64,000 bases of DNA from Acidobacteriota bacterium (GCA_003697135.1 RFGC01000037.1:124001-188000); one strand, 5' to 3'. Shown: positions 34,722-44,331, counted from the stretch's first letter. A program made the numbers and translations. The notes: generated by a model from the letters alone, not told the origin.

Positions 34722-37415
34722 ATGAGCGAGAATAGCCACATTTGGGCGAAGAGCAGCGAGAAAGGAGGAGGTGAATCCGTTCGCCTTTCCAAGCACATAA
34801 AGGATGTGCTCGAAGCGTTTCAAAGATTGATCGAAGCGTCTCAAAGATTGAAGGATAAAGTCAGCGACGAACTTCATGAAGCAATCAAGCTTGCTATCAT
34901 TTGCCACGACTGGGGCAAAGTCCTACCAGCGTTTCAGATACGGACGTTGAAGAATACCAGCTATTCTCCACCTTATGCTCTCTACAACGTTCCTCACTCG
35001 CTTTTTTCAGTTCTCTGGATTGACCGACAGAAGCTTTGTGAGAAAGTAGGTGATAAAACGCTTGTTCCTTTCGTTGTTTCTGCTGTAGCCTATCACCACT
35101 GGAGAGAAAGTTTCTTTGATCTGATCAGCTCCAGAAGCAGTGAGTTAGGCGCTCTCTGTGATGAACTGGAACGCAAAGGTTACATCGAACAACTCAAGAA
35201 GAACCTGGAAGAAGAGATCAAAGAATTAGGCGATGATTGGTGTAATCTTATCAACTTCAATTCCAGGATGGCTCAGGGCTTACGAAATGGCGTCCCCTTC
35301 ACCGAGTACGCTCTTCCGCCTTATCAACTCTACTGGTTGCCGAAGCGAGCTGGAATGGATGAGCAAACCCTAAAGAAATGGATTCTCATTGCCGGTTTTC
35401 TCCAGCGTGCAGATCACTTTGCTTCATATTGTGAGTCAGAAGGTGAGACTTTGGTCGAGTTGCCGGCCCCGAGCTTCGATGAGGCTAAAGAAAAAGTTAA
35501 GAATAAAATTCAGAATAAAATTCAGGGAAAGGTCCCTTCTTCAGAGGAAGAATCTATCTGGCAGTTTCAGAAAATCGAAGAACTGAAGGACAAAAACGTC
35601 ATTCTCATTGCGCCGACAGGCTACGGGAAGACGGAGTTTGCTTTCCTCTGGTCGGGTGGGGAGAAATTCTTCTACACGTTGCCGCTGCGGGCAGCGGTAA
35701 ACCAGATATACGAGCGAGCAAAAAGCATCTTCGGCGATGATAAGACGGGCTTGCTTCATTCGGATGCTGATGTGTTTCTCTTGGGAGATGGAGGCGAAGA
35801 ACAAACAAGCATGAAAGCCTACGATCTTGCCCGCCAATTGAGCTTTCCGACGATCATATCCACAGGCGATCAGTTCTTCCCGTATGCTCTGCGACCGCCC
35901 GGATACGAAAAAATCTACGCCACGTTCTCGTATTCTCGCCTTGTCATTGATGAAGTGCAGGCTTACGACCCCCGAGCTGCCGCCATCGTTGTGAAATTCA
36001 TCGAAGACGTCGTGCGAATGGGCGGAAAGTTCTTGCTCATGACAGCTACGCTTCCTCGGTTTGTGAAGGAAGAGATCGATGCTTCTGTCGGCTGTTCACA
36101 AAAGATAGAAGTTAAAACACCAGCCGCGTTCGTGAAGGACGAGATCAATGCTTCTGTCGGGGCTTACTGTATTCTGAACCTTTACGAGGAAGAAAAGTCA
36201 TGTTTTGAGCAGATCAAAAAAGAGGAAGAAAAGTCACGTTTTGAGCAGATCAAAAAACATAAGGTAAAAGTCGAGCTTATCGAAAACAACGCAAGCGACA
36301 ACAAGATCGATTTCTCTGTTCCTGACGGGAAGCTCCAGGAAGTTCTAGACACTGCAAATAGCGGAAAGCGTGTTCTCGTCATCGCCAATACGGTCAAGCA
36401 GGCGCAGGATATATTTTCACGGCTAGAAAGCAAGATTGATAACCAAAGCAACCAATACTCTGCCCTTAAAGACAAACTGTGGCTTTTGCACTCGCGATTT
36501 ACTTTAGCAGACCGCAAGCAGAAAGAGGAAAAACTCCAGCAAGAGTTTAGCAATCCCAAACCAGATAACGAATCAATTGGCAAAATTCTCGTGGCAACGC
36601 AAGTTGTTGAAGCCTCGCTCGATATTGATGCGGATGTTCTGTTCACCGAGGTTGCTCCTCTGGACGCACTGGTTCAAAGGATGGGAAGAGTGCTTAGAAG
36701 ATACGGTCCGACAAGCCAGAGTGTTCCGAAACCGAAAAAGCCGAATGTTACAATTTGGGTTTTCCAGCAAGAGCTTCAGTCAGGACAGCACCACGTGTAC
36801 GACACGGACGTTGTCCTTCTGACACTCAAGCTGTTGAAAGATAAAAGCGACAATCAACTTGCAAACAACTACAAGGACTGGCTGGCAACTAAAAGACGCG
36901 AAAAAGCCAAGAACACAGATCGAATTGCGGCAGTCCTTGAAGAGATATTCGCTACCGGATCGCTTGAGTTTGAATGCACTCTTTCCGAATATGACAAGTT
37001 TGGCTTGGTCGAAAAACTTTATGATCTGCCAGATGACCACGACTACATGGTGAAGTTTCGCCGAACGAAGGATATTCTTGATGCAGGGTATATCTCCGAT
37101 AAGAAAAGCGAGGCTCAAGAGATGTTTCGCGATATTCATGACCTGAGCGTTATTCCATCAAATTGCATTGATAATTTTTTGAACGAGGCGAAGACTAAGG
37201 CAAACTACGTTGGCTTCAAAAAAATACTATCCGAATATGTTGTATCAGTTAGTGAAGGAGCACTGAAAGGTGAGAAGTATGACAGGGTAGAATCTTACAT
37301 TGAAAGCTCAACGGCTCTCACAGACGAACAAAAAAAGAAGTTAAGGCGTTGGTGCAAGGATATTTATTCGGCGAAAATAGAATACGATAAAAAAATTGGC
37401 ATAAAAAATCTTTGA
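34722..37415 (+). CDS. cas3: CRISPR-associated helicase-nuclease Cas3 (HD domain fused)
   Basis: The effector that degrades target DNA after Cascade binding, 897 residues. The N-terminal HD nuclease domain shows His25 (LSKHIKDV), His62-Asp63 (CHDWGK) and VAYHHW. The superfamily 2 helicase follows with Walker A APTGYGKTEF (about 298-305), Walker B VIDEVQAYDP (about 410) and MTATLP (about 440), plus QVVEASLDIDADVLFTE and QRMGRVLRR. Several short in-frame tandem duplications are seen: NKIQNKIQ, FVKEEIDASVG/FVKDEINASVG and a 36-bp pair at 36186-36257. The 36-bp pair lies in the inter-RecA region. AGGTGA precedes the ATG. Confidence 0.93.
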   Translation: MSENSHIWAKSSEKGGGESVRLSKHIKDVLEAFQRLIEASQRLKDKVSDELHEAIKLAIICHDWGKVLPAFQIRTLKNTSYSPPYALYNVPHSLFSVLWIDRQKLCEKVGDKTLVPFVVSAVAYHHWRESFFDLISSRSSELGALCDELERKGYIEQLKKNLEEEIKELGDDWCNLINFNSRMAQGLRNGVPFTEYALPPYQLYWLPKRAGMDEQTLKKWILIAGFLQRADHFASYCESEGETLVELPAPSFDEAKEKVKNKIQNKIQGKVPSSEEESIWQFQKIEELKDKNVILIAPTGYGKTEFAFLWSGGEKFFYTLPLRAAVNQIYERAKSIFGDDKTGLLHSDADVFLLGDGGEEQTSMKAYDLARQLSFPTIISTGDQFFPYALRPPGYEKIYATFSYSRLVIDEVQAYDPRAAAIVVKFIEDVVRMGGKFLLMTATLPRFVKEEIDASVGCSQKIEVKTPAAFVKDEINASVGAYCILNLYEEEKSCFEQIKKEEEKSRFEQIKKHKVKVELIENNASDNKIDFSVPDGKLQEVLDTANSGKRVLVIANTVKQAQDIFSRLESKIDNQSNQYSALKDKLWLLHSRFTLADRKQKEEKLQQEFSNPKPDNESIGKILVATQVVEASLDIDADVLFTEVAPLDALVQRMGRVLRRYGPTSQSVPKPKKPNVTIWVFQQELQSGQHHVYDTDVVLLTLKLLKDKSDNQLANNYKDWLATKRREKAKNTDRIAAVLEEIFATGSLEFECTLSEYDKFGLVEKLYDLPDDHDYMVKFRRTKDILDAGYISDKKSEAQEMFRDIHDLSVIPSNCIDNFLNEAKTKANYVGFKKILSEYVVSVSEGALKGEKYDRVESYIESSTALTDEQKKKLRRWCKDIYSAKIEYDKKIGIKNL

Positions 37416-37498
37416 AATCGTGGCCTTGAGATCAAGCTTTTCTAGCGATACGTTTCACGTAGCGATTTGGCAAGCTTTGAATTTGATTCTATCGGTTT

Positions 37499-38071
37499 TC
37501 AGGGGTTTTTCTTGACGCTGTTTTGAAGTTCTCTTGTTATTTGGGACCAGCCGCTGCTGCCTTGTTGTCCGCTTGAAGTTGTGTCTATTTCGTTTCTCAA
37601 GAAAAACAAAAGCGTTCCGCCAGTTTGAGAATCTGGAGATATTACTATCGCCAAGCCTGCTTTCTTTTTTCCATCTGATTTTATAAATCCGCAAAGGAAA
37701 TTGCCGTTGCCGAGTTCCTTGTAGTTTCCGCCTTGTGCAGGTGCCCAGCCGTAAGACGACATGCGTTGAGAATTATAAAATGCCAAAGCTTCTGCCGGTT
37801 TGCTTTTCGGAACGGAGAATACCAGTGTGTCCCAGTTGCCTGTATCTTCTCTGCTACTGGCTATCTCGCCCATCATTCCTTTCATGTAGGGGTAAATCAG
37901 AAGTCTCAAAGGACCAGGTAGCGTTGCTTGCGATCTTTCCATGCCCATCATTTTCGGAACATCACTCCAAAGACTAGCGGCTGAGCCACTGCTTCCAGAG
38001 TCCTTCAAAGTTTCTATCAGAGCGCATCCGCTCAACAAAATCAAACAAGTAAAAAGAACTATTCGTTTCAT
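37499..38071 (-). CDS. Predicted lipoprotein of unknown function
   Basis: The start MKRIVLFTCLILLSGCALIETL gives a short basic N-region, a hydrophobic core and a perfect lipobox LSGC, so the protein is membrane-anchored. The mature part (about 175 residues) has a globular domain with GNWDTLVFSVPKSKPAEALAFYNSQRMSSYGW, a stretch seen in small exported proteins with no assigned role, and a Ser/Gly-rich C-terminus. An earlier ATG at 38101 would add ten polar residues before the signal peptide. ATGs and a GGAGAGAC-type ribosome site favour 38071. No functional neighbour is seen. It closes the far side of the cas operon. Confidence 0.7.
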   Translation of the reverse strand: MKRIVLFTCLILLSGCALIETLKDSGSSGSAASLWSDVPKMMGMERSQATLPGPLRLLIYPYMKGMMGEIASSREDTGNWDTLVFSVPKSKPAEALAFYNSQRMSSYGWAPAQGGNYKELGNGNFLCGFIKSDGKKKAGLAIVISPDSQTGGTLLFFLRNEIDTTSSGQQGSSGWSQITRELQNSVKKNP

Positions 38072-38166
38072 CTTGTCTCTCCTTCCTTGAAACTTCAACA
38101 AAGTTTATATTTCATCAGCAGGCAAAAAACAAAGTAGGTTTTGGATTTTTTCAAAATTTTTTGTGG

Positions 38167-38195
38167 TTGACATGCGCAAGAAGTAGGCCTAATTT
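38167..38195 (+). promoter_or_regulatory. Promoter of the SDR-serC transcript
   Basis: TTGACA (38167-38172), 17 bases, TAATTT (38190-38195). It lies about 85 bases upstream of the SDR start, with direct repeats between. Confidence 0.55.
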
Positions 38196-38196
38196 A

Positions 38197-38238
38197 CAAA
38201 AACTGTGTGGAGACTTAATCTGCAAAAACTATGTGAAG
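38197..38238 (+). repeat. Direct repeat pair downstream of the SDR promoter
   Basis: CAAAAACTGTGTGGAG (38197-38212) and CAAAAACTATGTGAAG (38223-38238) agree at 14 of 16 positions, with starts 26 bases apart. They lie in the predicted 5' leader right after the -10. They could be binding sites of a regulator or merely a local duplication. Confidence 0.45.
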
Positions 38239-38280
38239 TGCGGTTTTGTCGAGAAGAATTATTTGATAGTCTTAAGACTT

Positions 38281-39096
38281 ATGAAAGCAACGTTGATCAC
38301 AGGAGCATCTAGTGGAATCGGAGAAGCATTTGCTCGCAGGCTTGCAAAAGAAAAGCACAATCTCGTGTTGGTTGCTCGTTCAGAGGAGAAGCTGAAAGAA
38401 CTTTGTATCGAGCTTGCATCCAAAAATGACATTGTTGCCGAGCCTATAGCATTGGATTTATCAGAAGAAGGCGCTGATGAAAAAGTTTTTGGAATAACCG
38501 AACACAAAGGCTTTGAAATAAATTGGCTGATAAACAATGCCGGTTTCGGTTCGATGGGATATTTTGCAGAGCTTGATTTAGAAAGAGAGATTCAGATGAT
38601 CAATCTGAACATTAAGGCATTGGTTGCTTTGACCCATAGATATTTGGGGAAAATGAAAGAAAGAGGAGAAGGGGTTGTGATAAACGTTTCTTCAGCGGCA
38701 AGTTTTCAGCCACTTCCGTTCATGGCAACTTATGCGGCAACAAAAGCTTTTGTTACGTCTTTCACTGAAGCAATCGCCGAAGAATATCGTCCCTTCGGAA
38801 TAACGATTCAGGCCTTATGTCCCGGTCCCACAAAAACAAATTTCTTCAAAGCGGCAAACACCGAAAGAATTATGACGATAAAAAAGATGCAGACACCCGA
38901 AGAAGTCGTAGAAACCGCATTGAGAGCAGTAAGAAAGAAGAAAATGCTAGTGATTTCGGGACTATCGAATAAAATAGGTGCGTTTTTTGGTCAAATCACG
39001 CCTGATTGGATTGTTACCAGAGCCGTAGCAAGCGTTCTCAGGGCAAGAATGGATAAAAAGCTCGAAAAGGCTGAGCAAAACGGACAAGAAAGTTAA
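38281..39096 (+). CDS. Short-chain dehydrogenase/reductase
   Basis: A 271-residue NAD(P)-dependent oxidoreductase of the SDR family. TGASSGIGEAFARRLA is the cofactor-binding motif, NNAG follows, and the catalytic residues are Ser in NVSSAAS and Tyr/Lys in YAATKAF. The sequence is closest to the DltE/YqjQ-like subgroup (ARSEEKLKELCIELA). The substrate is unknown. The frame is open from 38161, but the ATG at 38281 puts the Rossmann fold at the N-terminus. serC follows after 13 bases. Confidence 0.88.
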   Translation: MKATLITGASSGIGEAFARRLAKEKHNLVLVARSEEKLKELCIELASKNDIVAEPIALDLSEEGADEKVFGITEHKGFEINWLINNAGFGSMGYFAELDLEREIQMINLNIKALVALTHRYLGKMKERGEGVVINVSSAASFQPLPFMATYAATKAFVTSFTEAIAEEYRPFGITIQALCPGPTKTNFFKAANTERIMTIKKMQTPEEVVETALRAVRKKKMLVISGLSNKIGAFFGQITPDWIVTRAVASVLRARMDKKLEKAEQNGQES

Positions 39097-39109
39097 AAGG
39101 AAATGGCAA

Positions 39110-40249
39110 ATGACGCAAAAGAACAAAGCAATGCAAAATATGGAAAGGATTCTCAATTTCAGCGCAGGACCTTCAGCTTTGCCTTTGGAAGTGCTTGAGA
39201 GAGCAAAAGAAGAGATGTTGTCTTTTAACGGCATCGGTGCTTCTGTAATGGAAATAAGCCACCGCTCAAAAACATTTCTACAAGTTTTGGAAAAGGCAAA
39301 AGGCGGAATAAGGGAAATCATGAATGTTCCCGATGATTATGAAGTTTTGTTTTTGTCGGGCGGCGCTAGTTTGCAGTTTGCGATGGTTCCGATGAATTTT
39401 CTCAGGAAAAAAGCCTATTACGTAGTAACTGGAGCTTGGAGTTTGAAGGCAATGAAAGAAGCTGAAAAGATCAAGGAATCTCATTGTGGAAACTCCAAGC
39501 CTGAAGTTCTAAAGGCTTATTCTTCTGAACCTGATTTTTCAGTGATTCCACTACCGACTGAAATCCAGTTTGATGAAGGCTGCGACTATGTGCATTACTG
39601 CTCTAACGAAACGATTGATGGAGTTGAATTCGACTATGATCTGAACGCAGATAAAACACCCGTTGTTTGTGATGCGTCTTCGTGCATCATGTCGAAGCGG
39701 ATTGATGTCAGCAAGTATTCGATGATTTATGCAGGTGCGCAGAAAAACTTGGGACCTTCTGGCATAACGGTTGTGATTGTGAAGAAGGAGTTTTTAGAGC
39801 TTTGCAACCCGAAGCTACCAACGCTTTTAAGCTACAGAAGTTTTGCTGAAAACAATTCCATGCCAAACACTCCGAATACGTGGGGAATTTATTTGATTGG
39901 TTTAGTGTGCGATTGGATAAGAGAAAAAGGCGGGCTTGAAGTGATCGGAAGGATCAATGCTGAGAAAGCCAGACTGATCTATGAAGAAATTGACCGTAGC
40001 GATGGGTTTTATCGAGGGCGTGCAAAACCAGAAGCAAGATCGAGAATGAACGTGACTTTCACGCTCCCGTCGAAAGAATTGGAAGAAAAGTTTTGCACCG
40101 AGGCGAAGAAGCTAGGAATGGACGGATTGAAAGGGCATCGTTCTGTAGGTGGGATTAGGGTTTCGCTCTACAATGCCATTACATTGGAAGCGGTAGCGAG
40201 GCTGGTCGAATTCATGCGGGATTTTCGAGTGAAGAATCACAAGCCTTGA
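39110..40249 (+). CDS. serC: Phosphoserine aminotransferase
   Basis: A PLP enzyme of serine (and pyridoxine) biosynthesis converting 3-phosphohydroxypyruvate to phosphoserine. The 379-residue protein has LNFSAGPSALPLEVLERA, the substrate loop EISHRSKTF and the PLP lysine in YAGAQKNLGPSG. KGHRSVGGIRVSLYNAI is the conserved C-terminal motif. AAAAGGAAA lies before the chosen ATG, while internal ATGs at 39131 and 39140 are alternatives closer to the family N-terminus. It is probably co-transcribed with the SDR gene. Confidence 0.94.
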   Translation: MTQKNKAMQNMERILNFSAGPSALPLEVLERAKEEMLSFNGIGASVMEISHRSKTFLQVLEKAKGGIREIMNVPDDYEVLFLSGGASLQFAMVPMNFLRKKAYYVVTGAWSLKAMKEAEKIKESHCGNSKPEVLKAYSSEPDFSVIPLPTEIQFDEGCDYVHYCSNETIDGVEFDYDLNADKTPVVCDASSCIMSKRIDVSKYSMIYAGAQKNLGPSGITVVIVKKEFLELCNPKLPTLLSYRSFAENNSMPNTPNTWGIYLIGLVCDWIREKGGLEVIGRINAEKARLIYEEIDRSDGFYRGRAKPEARSRMNVTFTLPSKELEEKFCTEAKKLGMDGLKGHRSVGGIRVSLYNAITLEAVARLVEFMRDFRVKNHKP

Positions 40250-40308
40250 TTGATTTATCAGATGTTAGAGTCTTCAAAGCGGGGTGGGATTTCTGAGAAT
40301 GTAGAACT

Positions 40309-41526
40309 TCAGCGCAAAAACCAAATTTTCGCCGTTTCGCCTTCGTGCAGATCCTTGCCTTTCGGGACATAAACAAGCGAGTTGGCACGGGCAAATTCGA
40401 TGAAATTCGATGAGCCTGCAAATCTTAAGGATTCTATCTTCATTTGCCCTTTTTCATCAGTTGAAACGAATGCCGGAAGCACAGAATCACGCTCTTTTGT
40501 GCTTTTTATTTTTTTCGTGACTATGGCGAATCCGTCTTCGAGATCACAACGATTCGCTCCTTGCATTCTCAAAATTGCTCTTCGAGCGAAAAGATAAAAT
40601 GTTACTGCGGCAGAGACGGGATTTCCCGGAAGCCCAAACACGAAACAATCTTTGAGTTTGGCAAAAACCGTTGGCTTGCCTGGTTTGATAGAAACTTTCT
40701 CGAAGAAAATCTCTGCTCCTAAACTTCTCAAAGCCGATTTCGTGAAATCATATTCTCCGACGGACACGCCGCCTGTTGTAATTAGAACCTTTCCTTCGGA
40801 ATCTTCTGAGATTACCTCCTGATGAATTGTCTCTGCGAGAAGTTTTTCATCATCAGCTATATTTCGCAAAATAGTGGCGTTTAAGGCTATGTTTTTCAGA
40901 AAGACTTTAAGCATTATTGAATTAGAGTTTCTTATCTGGTCTTTGTTTGGTTTTTCGTGGATTTCAACGAGTTCCGTGCCTGTGGAAAGAATCCATATTT
41001 TGGGCTGGCGAAATACCTTGACATGCGCGTAGCCAAAAGCCGCCAGCGTGGGAATCATGTGTTCAGTAATCAACTCTCCAGCAGAAAAAATCTTTGTTCC
41101 TTCTTTGATTTCTTCTCCCATTGCAACTATGTTTTGCCTTGGCGATGCAGGTTCGAGTATTTCCACAAAGCCGTTTATTTCTCTTGCCAGTTCCAATTTT
41201 TGAACTGCATCGGCGCCTTTTGGGACTCTTGCTCCGGTCATTATCTTGACTGCTTCGCCCGGTTTGACTTCTCCGTCAAATCCTTTCCCTGCAATTGATT
41301 GTCCTATCAACTTCAATCGTGCAGGCGCCATCTTTGTGTCATCTGCTCTTATAGCGAAACCGTCCATTTGCGAGCGGTCAAATGGCGGTAGATCAGAATC
41401 AGCCTTAATGTCTTCTGCCAAGACTCTGTGAAGTGAATCTTCCAACGATACAAACTCAGTTGAAAGTTTCGGCATTTTTTCATCTATGACTTGGAAGGCT
41501 TCATGGATCGGGATCATGTTTCGCAT
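40309..41526 (-). CDS. moeA: Molybdopterin molybdenumtransferase MoeA
   Basis: It inserts molybdate into adenylylated molybdopterin, the last step of Moco synthesis. The 405-residue protein has PPFDRSQMDGFAIRA, MTGARVPKGADAV, STGTELVE, TTGGVSVGEYDF and KPGKPTVFAKLKDCFVFGLPGNPVSA, all typical of MoeA domains I-IV. It is consistent with use of molybdoenzymes such as the PaoAB-like proteins at 8.0-9.7 kb. It converges with serC. Confidence 0.94.
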   Translation of the reverse strand: MRNMIPIHEAFQVIDEKMPKLSTEFVSLEDSLHRVLAEDIKADSDLPPFDRSQMDGFAIRADDTKMAPARLKLIGQSIAGKGFDGEVKPGEAVKIMTGARVPKGADAVQKLELAREINGFVEILEPASPRQNIVAMGEEIKEGTKIFSAGELITEHMIPTLAAFGYAHVKVFRQPKIWILSTGTELVEIHEKPNKDQIRNSNSIMLKVFLKNIALNATILRNIADDEKLLAETIHQEVISEDSEGKVLITTGGVSVGEYDFTKSALRSLGAEIFFEKVSIKPGKPTVFAKLKDCFVFGLPGNPVSAAVTFYLFARRAILRMQGANRCDLEDGFAIVTKKIKSTKERDSVLPAFVSTDEKGQMKIESLRFAGSSNFIEFARANSLVYVPKGKDLHEGETAKIWFLR

Positions 41527-41592
41527 CTTGCTTGGTGAAATGCTAAACTAAAGACTTAAATTCTATCATTCTTCGAGAAAGGAAAAACAGCC

Positions 41593-42804
41593 GTGATTGA
41601 CTTTGAATTCACAGAAGAACATCTTGCTTTACAAAAGACGGTGCGTGAGTTTGTTCAGCGTGAGGTTGCACCTTACATCAAGGAATGGGACGAAAAAGAA
41701 CATTTCGAGCGTTCTGTATTCGATAAAATGGGCGAACTCGGACTTTTGGGAGTTTGCATACCTGAAAAGTATGGTGGCGCAGGCTTCGATTACATATCGC
41801 TCGGTATTGTTTGCGAAGAGTTAGAGGCTTGCGATACTTTCATGCGCGTTGCAATGAGCGTGCATGTTGCCCTGAATTCTCTCACTTTGCTCACTTGGGG
41901 AACAGAAGAGCAAAAGCAAAAATATCTCGTCCCTCAGGCGAAGGGCGAGAAACTTGCTACATTTGGTTTGACCGAGCCGAATGCAGGAAGCGACGTTGTG
42001 GGTATTCGTTCATACGCACGCCGCGACGGCGACGACTGGATACTCAACGGCGAAAAAATGTGGATTTCGCTTGCCGATGTTGCCGATCATTTTCTCTTCT
42101 TCTGCTGGACTGACGAAGAAAAACGCAAAAGAAGAGACCATTCGGGAATGAGCTGTTTCATTGTCGAACGTGGAATGAAAGGTTTCTCTTCGGGAACTAT
42201 TCACGGCAAGATGGGCATCAAGGCGGGAAACACCGGTTACTTCTCGCTCCAAGACGTTCGCGTTCCGAAAGAAAACATGCTTGGGCTTGAAGGTGAAGGC
42301 TTCAAAATTGCGATGTTTGCACTGGAGAACGGAAGATACACAGTTGCGGCTGGTGCAACAGGCGTTATACGTGCTTGCAGAGATGCTTCAATCGCATACG
42401 CCAATACCAGAGAAGCTCAAGGACAGAAAATAGCAAACTTCCAGCTAGTAAAACAAAAAATTGCTGAGATGGAAGCTGATTATCAGATGTGTCATCTTCT
42501 CTGGCTCAAATGTGGTTGGCTGAAAAATGTTGGAAAACCTTCTGCTAGAGCCGCATCTTTAGCAAAATGGCAAGCGACAATTCGTTCCGAAAAGGCGGCA
42601 TCAATGGCAATAGAAATCCACGGCGCAAACGGCTACACAAATGATTATCCCGTCGAGCGTTATTACAGAAATTGCAAAGCGGCAATCATTTACGAAGGCA
42701 CACGCGATATTCATACCTTGATGCAAGCCGATTGGGCATTGGGTTTGAAGAAAGAACCGAAAGCAAGAGTTACGCTTCCTGCCTATCGAGCGGCGAAGGC
42801 TTGA
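41593..42804 (+). CDS. Acyl-CoA dehydrogenase
   Basis: A FAD-dependent dehydrogenase of 403 residues that forms trans-2-enoyl-CoA and hands electrons to ETF (etfBA at 25 kb). Visible signatures are FGLTEPNAGSDVVGIRSYA, WILNGEKMWISLADVADHF and the C-terminal YRNCKAAIIYEGTRDIHTLMQADW, in which the Glu of YEGT is the catalytic base. It starts with GTG preceded by AAAGGAAAA. Chain length or branched/glutaryl specificity cannot be told. No FadR-type palindrome is seen upstream. Confidence 0.92.
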   Translation: MIDFEFTEEHLALQKTVREFVQREVAPYIKEWDEKEHFERSVFDKMGELGLLGVCIPEKYGGAGFDYISLGIVCEELEACDTFMRVAMSVHVALNSLTLLTWGTEEQKQKYLVPQAKGEKLATFGLTEPNAGSDVVGIRSYARRDGDDWILNGEKMWISLADVADHFLFFCWTDEEKRKRRDHSGMSCFIVERGMKGFSSGTIHGKMGIKAGNTGYFSLQDVRVPKENMLGLEGEGFKIAMFALENGRYTVAAGATGVIRACRDASIAYANTREAQGQKIANFQLVKQKIAEMEADYQMCHLLWLKCGWLKNVGKPSARAASLAKWQATIRSEKAASMAIEIHGANGYTNDYPVERYYRNCKAAIIYEGTRDIHTLMQADWALGLKKEPKARVTLPAYRAAKA

Positions 42805-42810
42805 AAAATC

Positions 42811-42856
42811 AAAGGGCAGAAATTTTGGACTGTATCCGGATTTCTGCCCTTTTATA
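42811..42856. terminator. Bidirectional terminator after the acyl-CoA dehydrogenase
   Basis: AAAGGGCAGAAAT (42811-42823) pairs with ATTTCTGCCCTTT (42840-42852), a perfect 13-bp stem with T-runs on both strands. It serves the convergent gene pair. Confidence 0.8.
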
Positions 42857-42882
42857 AAATTTAGAAACTGAGCTTCGAGCAT

Positions 42883-44331
42883 TCATTGCGCAAAGTAAGT
42901 TGCCGAAGCCGGAATGTCTCCGCTAGTGCCGAAATTTACCGCTGAAAAGCCGTTCGTTGTCATCAGAAGATACCAAGTACCGTTGCGAAAGACCGCAATA
43001 TCGGTTTTCCCATCACCATCGAAATCAGCAGGTGCTGCTCTATCGGTTGGACTTCCGAATTGAACTGCTGTGAAACCTGCGGTTGAGCGTAAGAAATACC
43101 ATGTTCCATTAGAAGGACGAAAAACAGCTAAATCAGCTTTTCCGTCATCGTCATAGTCTGCCGGAACAGGCTGATCGCCATTAGTGCCGAATTGTATTGC
43201 GGTAAATTGATTATTTGAGCTTTGCAAGATATACCAAACTCCATTTGAAGGTCTGAAAACGGCAATGTCGGTTTTCCCATCACCATCAAAATCTGCACCG
43301 GAAGGTTTGTCACCATTTGCTCCGAACTGGGTGGCACTAAATCCGCCGTCTGAACTTCGCAAGATATACCACACTCCGTTTGACGGGCGAAAAACAACGA
43401 CGTCGGTTTTTCCGTCACCATCGAAGTCGCCTGAAACTGGAATGTCGCCATTTAGACCGAAGTTAACTCCCGTGAAGCCAGCGGAACTGCGAAGCAAATA
43501 CCATGCTCCATCGGAAGGACGGAAAACAGCGAAATCCGCAGTTCCATCGCCATCGAAATCACCAACGATTGGTTTATCTCCATTTGTGCCGAATTGCACG
43601 GCTTGAAAGCTGTTGTCGGAGCTTCGTAAGACATACCAAGTACCATTGGAAGGGCGAAAAACTGCTATATCGGATTTCGTATCGGCATCAAAGTTTGTGG
43701 TCAAAGTGCCTGAAAACGTAGGACGACTGTTTGTGTAGATCGAATCTCCGCCTGCCGAACCGTTACCGTCTGCCGCATTGCCCGCAAAGAAAAATCTTAC
43801 TCGTCCAATCTGGCTACTTGGAGAATTCCAAATAAAGGTCCATGATTTCGTGTCGAATTGTGTTGGTATTGTTCCAGCGGATGTGTGTTGGACATAAAAT
43901 CTTTGATTACCGCCAACGGAGCCTTGAACTATTTGGGTTTGTTGCGGTGGTTGTGGTATGAGCGAAAAACTGCCTGCTTGCCTGCCTTGATTGTCAATCG
44001 CAGTTAGTTGGAAGCCGAAGAGAACTGCTCCTTGCTGACTCAAGGTTACGGTTATTTGATATTGCTTGTTCGGAACGTAGTTAGACGGCACGCCGGAAAT
44101 AGTCAACACGCCGGGACCAGAATTAACCTCGCCGCTGTGGCACTCTGTGCAATTGAATTCACCCGGTGCACCTGTATAAGAAGGTGGCGGTCCTGACGAA
44201 AACGCCGAAATCTTATGCGGCGAAAACTGCTTCGAGAAAATACCAAATAATGCCACTACTCCCGCAGCGGCAACACAAAATAGCTTCAAGCCTAATTTTA
44301 GCTTTTTGGAATCTTCGAGAAACGATGACAT
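42883..44331 (-). CDS. Exported reeler-like/FG-GAP (VCBS) repeat protein
   Basis: A secreted or surface protein of about 482 residues. The ATG at 44331 follows AAAGGAGGTTAAA and is preferred over the open frame to 44433. After a signal segment (LFCVAAAGVVALFGIF) a reeler-like domain carries FNCTECHSG, a CxxCH that could attach c-type heme. From about residue 215 there are about six FG-GAP/VCBS blades of about 45 residues, each with DFDGDGKTDIAVFRPSNG and WYxLRSS. This blade type is very common in Acidobacteriota (Blastocatellia). The Asp/Gly loops should bind calcium. Function is probably adhesion or extracellular binding. Confidence 0.85.
   Translation of the reverse strand: MSSFLEDSKKLKLGLKLFCVAAAGVVALFGIFSKQFSPHKISAFSSGPPPSYTGAPGEFNCTECHSGEVNSGPGVLTISGVPSNYVPNKQYQITVTLSQQGAVLFGFQLTAIDNQGRQAGSFSLIPQPPQQTQIVQGSVGGNQRFYVQHTSAGTIPTQFDTKSWTFIWNSPSSQIGRVRFFFAGNAADGNGSAGGDSIYTNSRPTFSGTLTTNFDADTKSDIAVFRPSNGTWYVLRSSDNSFQAVQFGTNGDKPIVGDFDGDGTADFAVFRPSDGAWYLLRSSAGFTGVNFGLNGDIPVSGDFDGDGKTDVVVFRPSNGVWYILRSSDGGFSATQFGANGDKPSGADFDGDGKTDIAVFRPSNGVWYILQSSNNQFTAIQFGTNGDQPVPADYDDDGKADLAVFRPSNGTWYFLRSTAGFTAVQFGSPTDRAAPADFDGDGKTDIAVFRNGTWYLLMTTNGFSAVNFGTSGDIPASATYFAQ

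Noticed and set aside
37455-37694. Second short gene antisense to or overlapping the lipoprotein gene
   Set aside because: It lies in another frame of the same strand within the lipoprotein gene, without a start signal.
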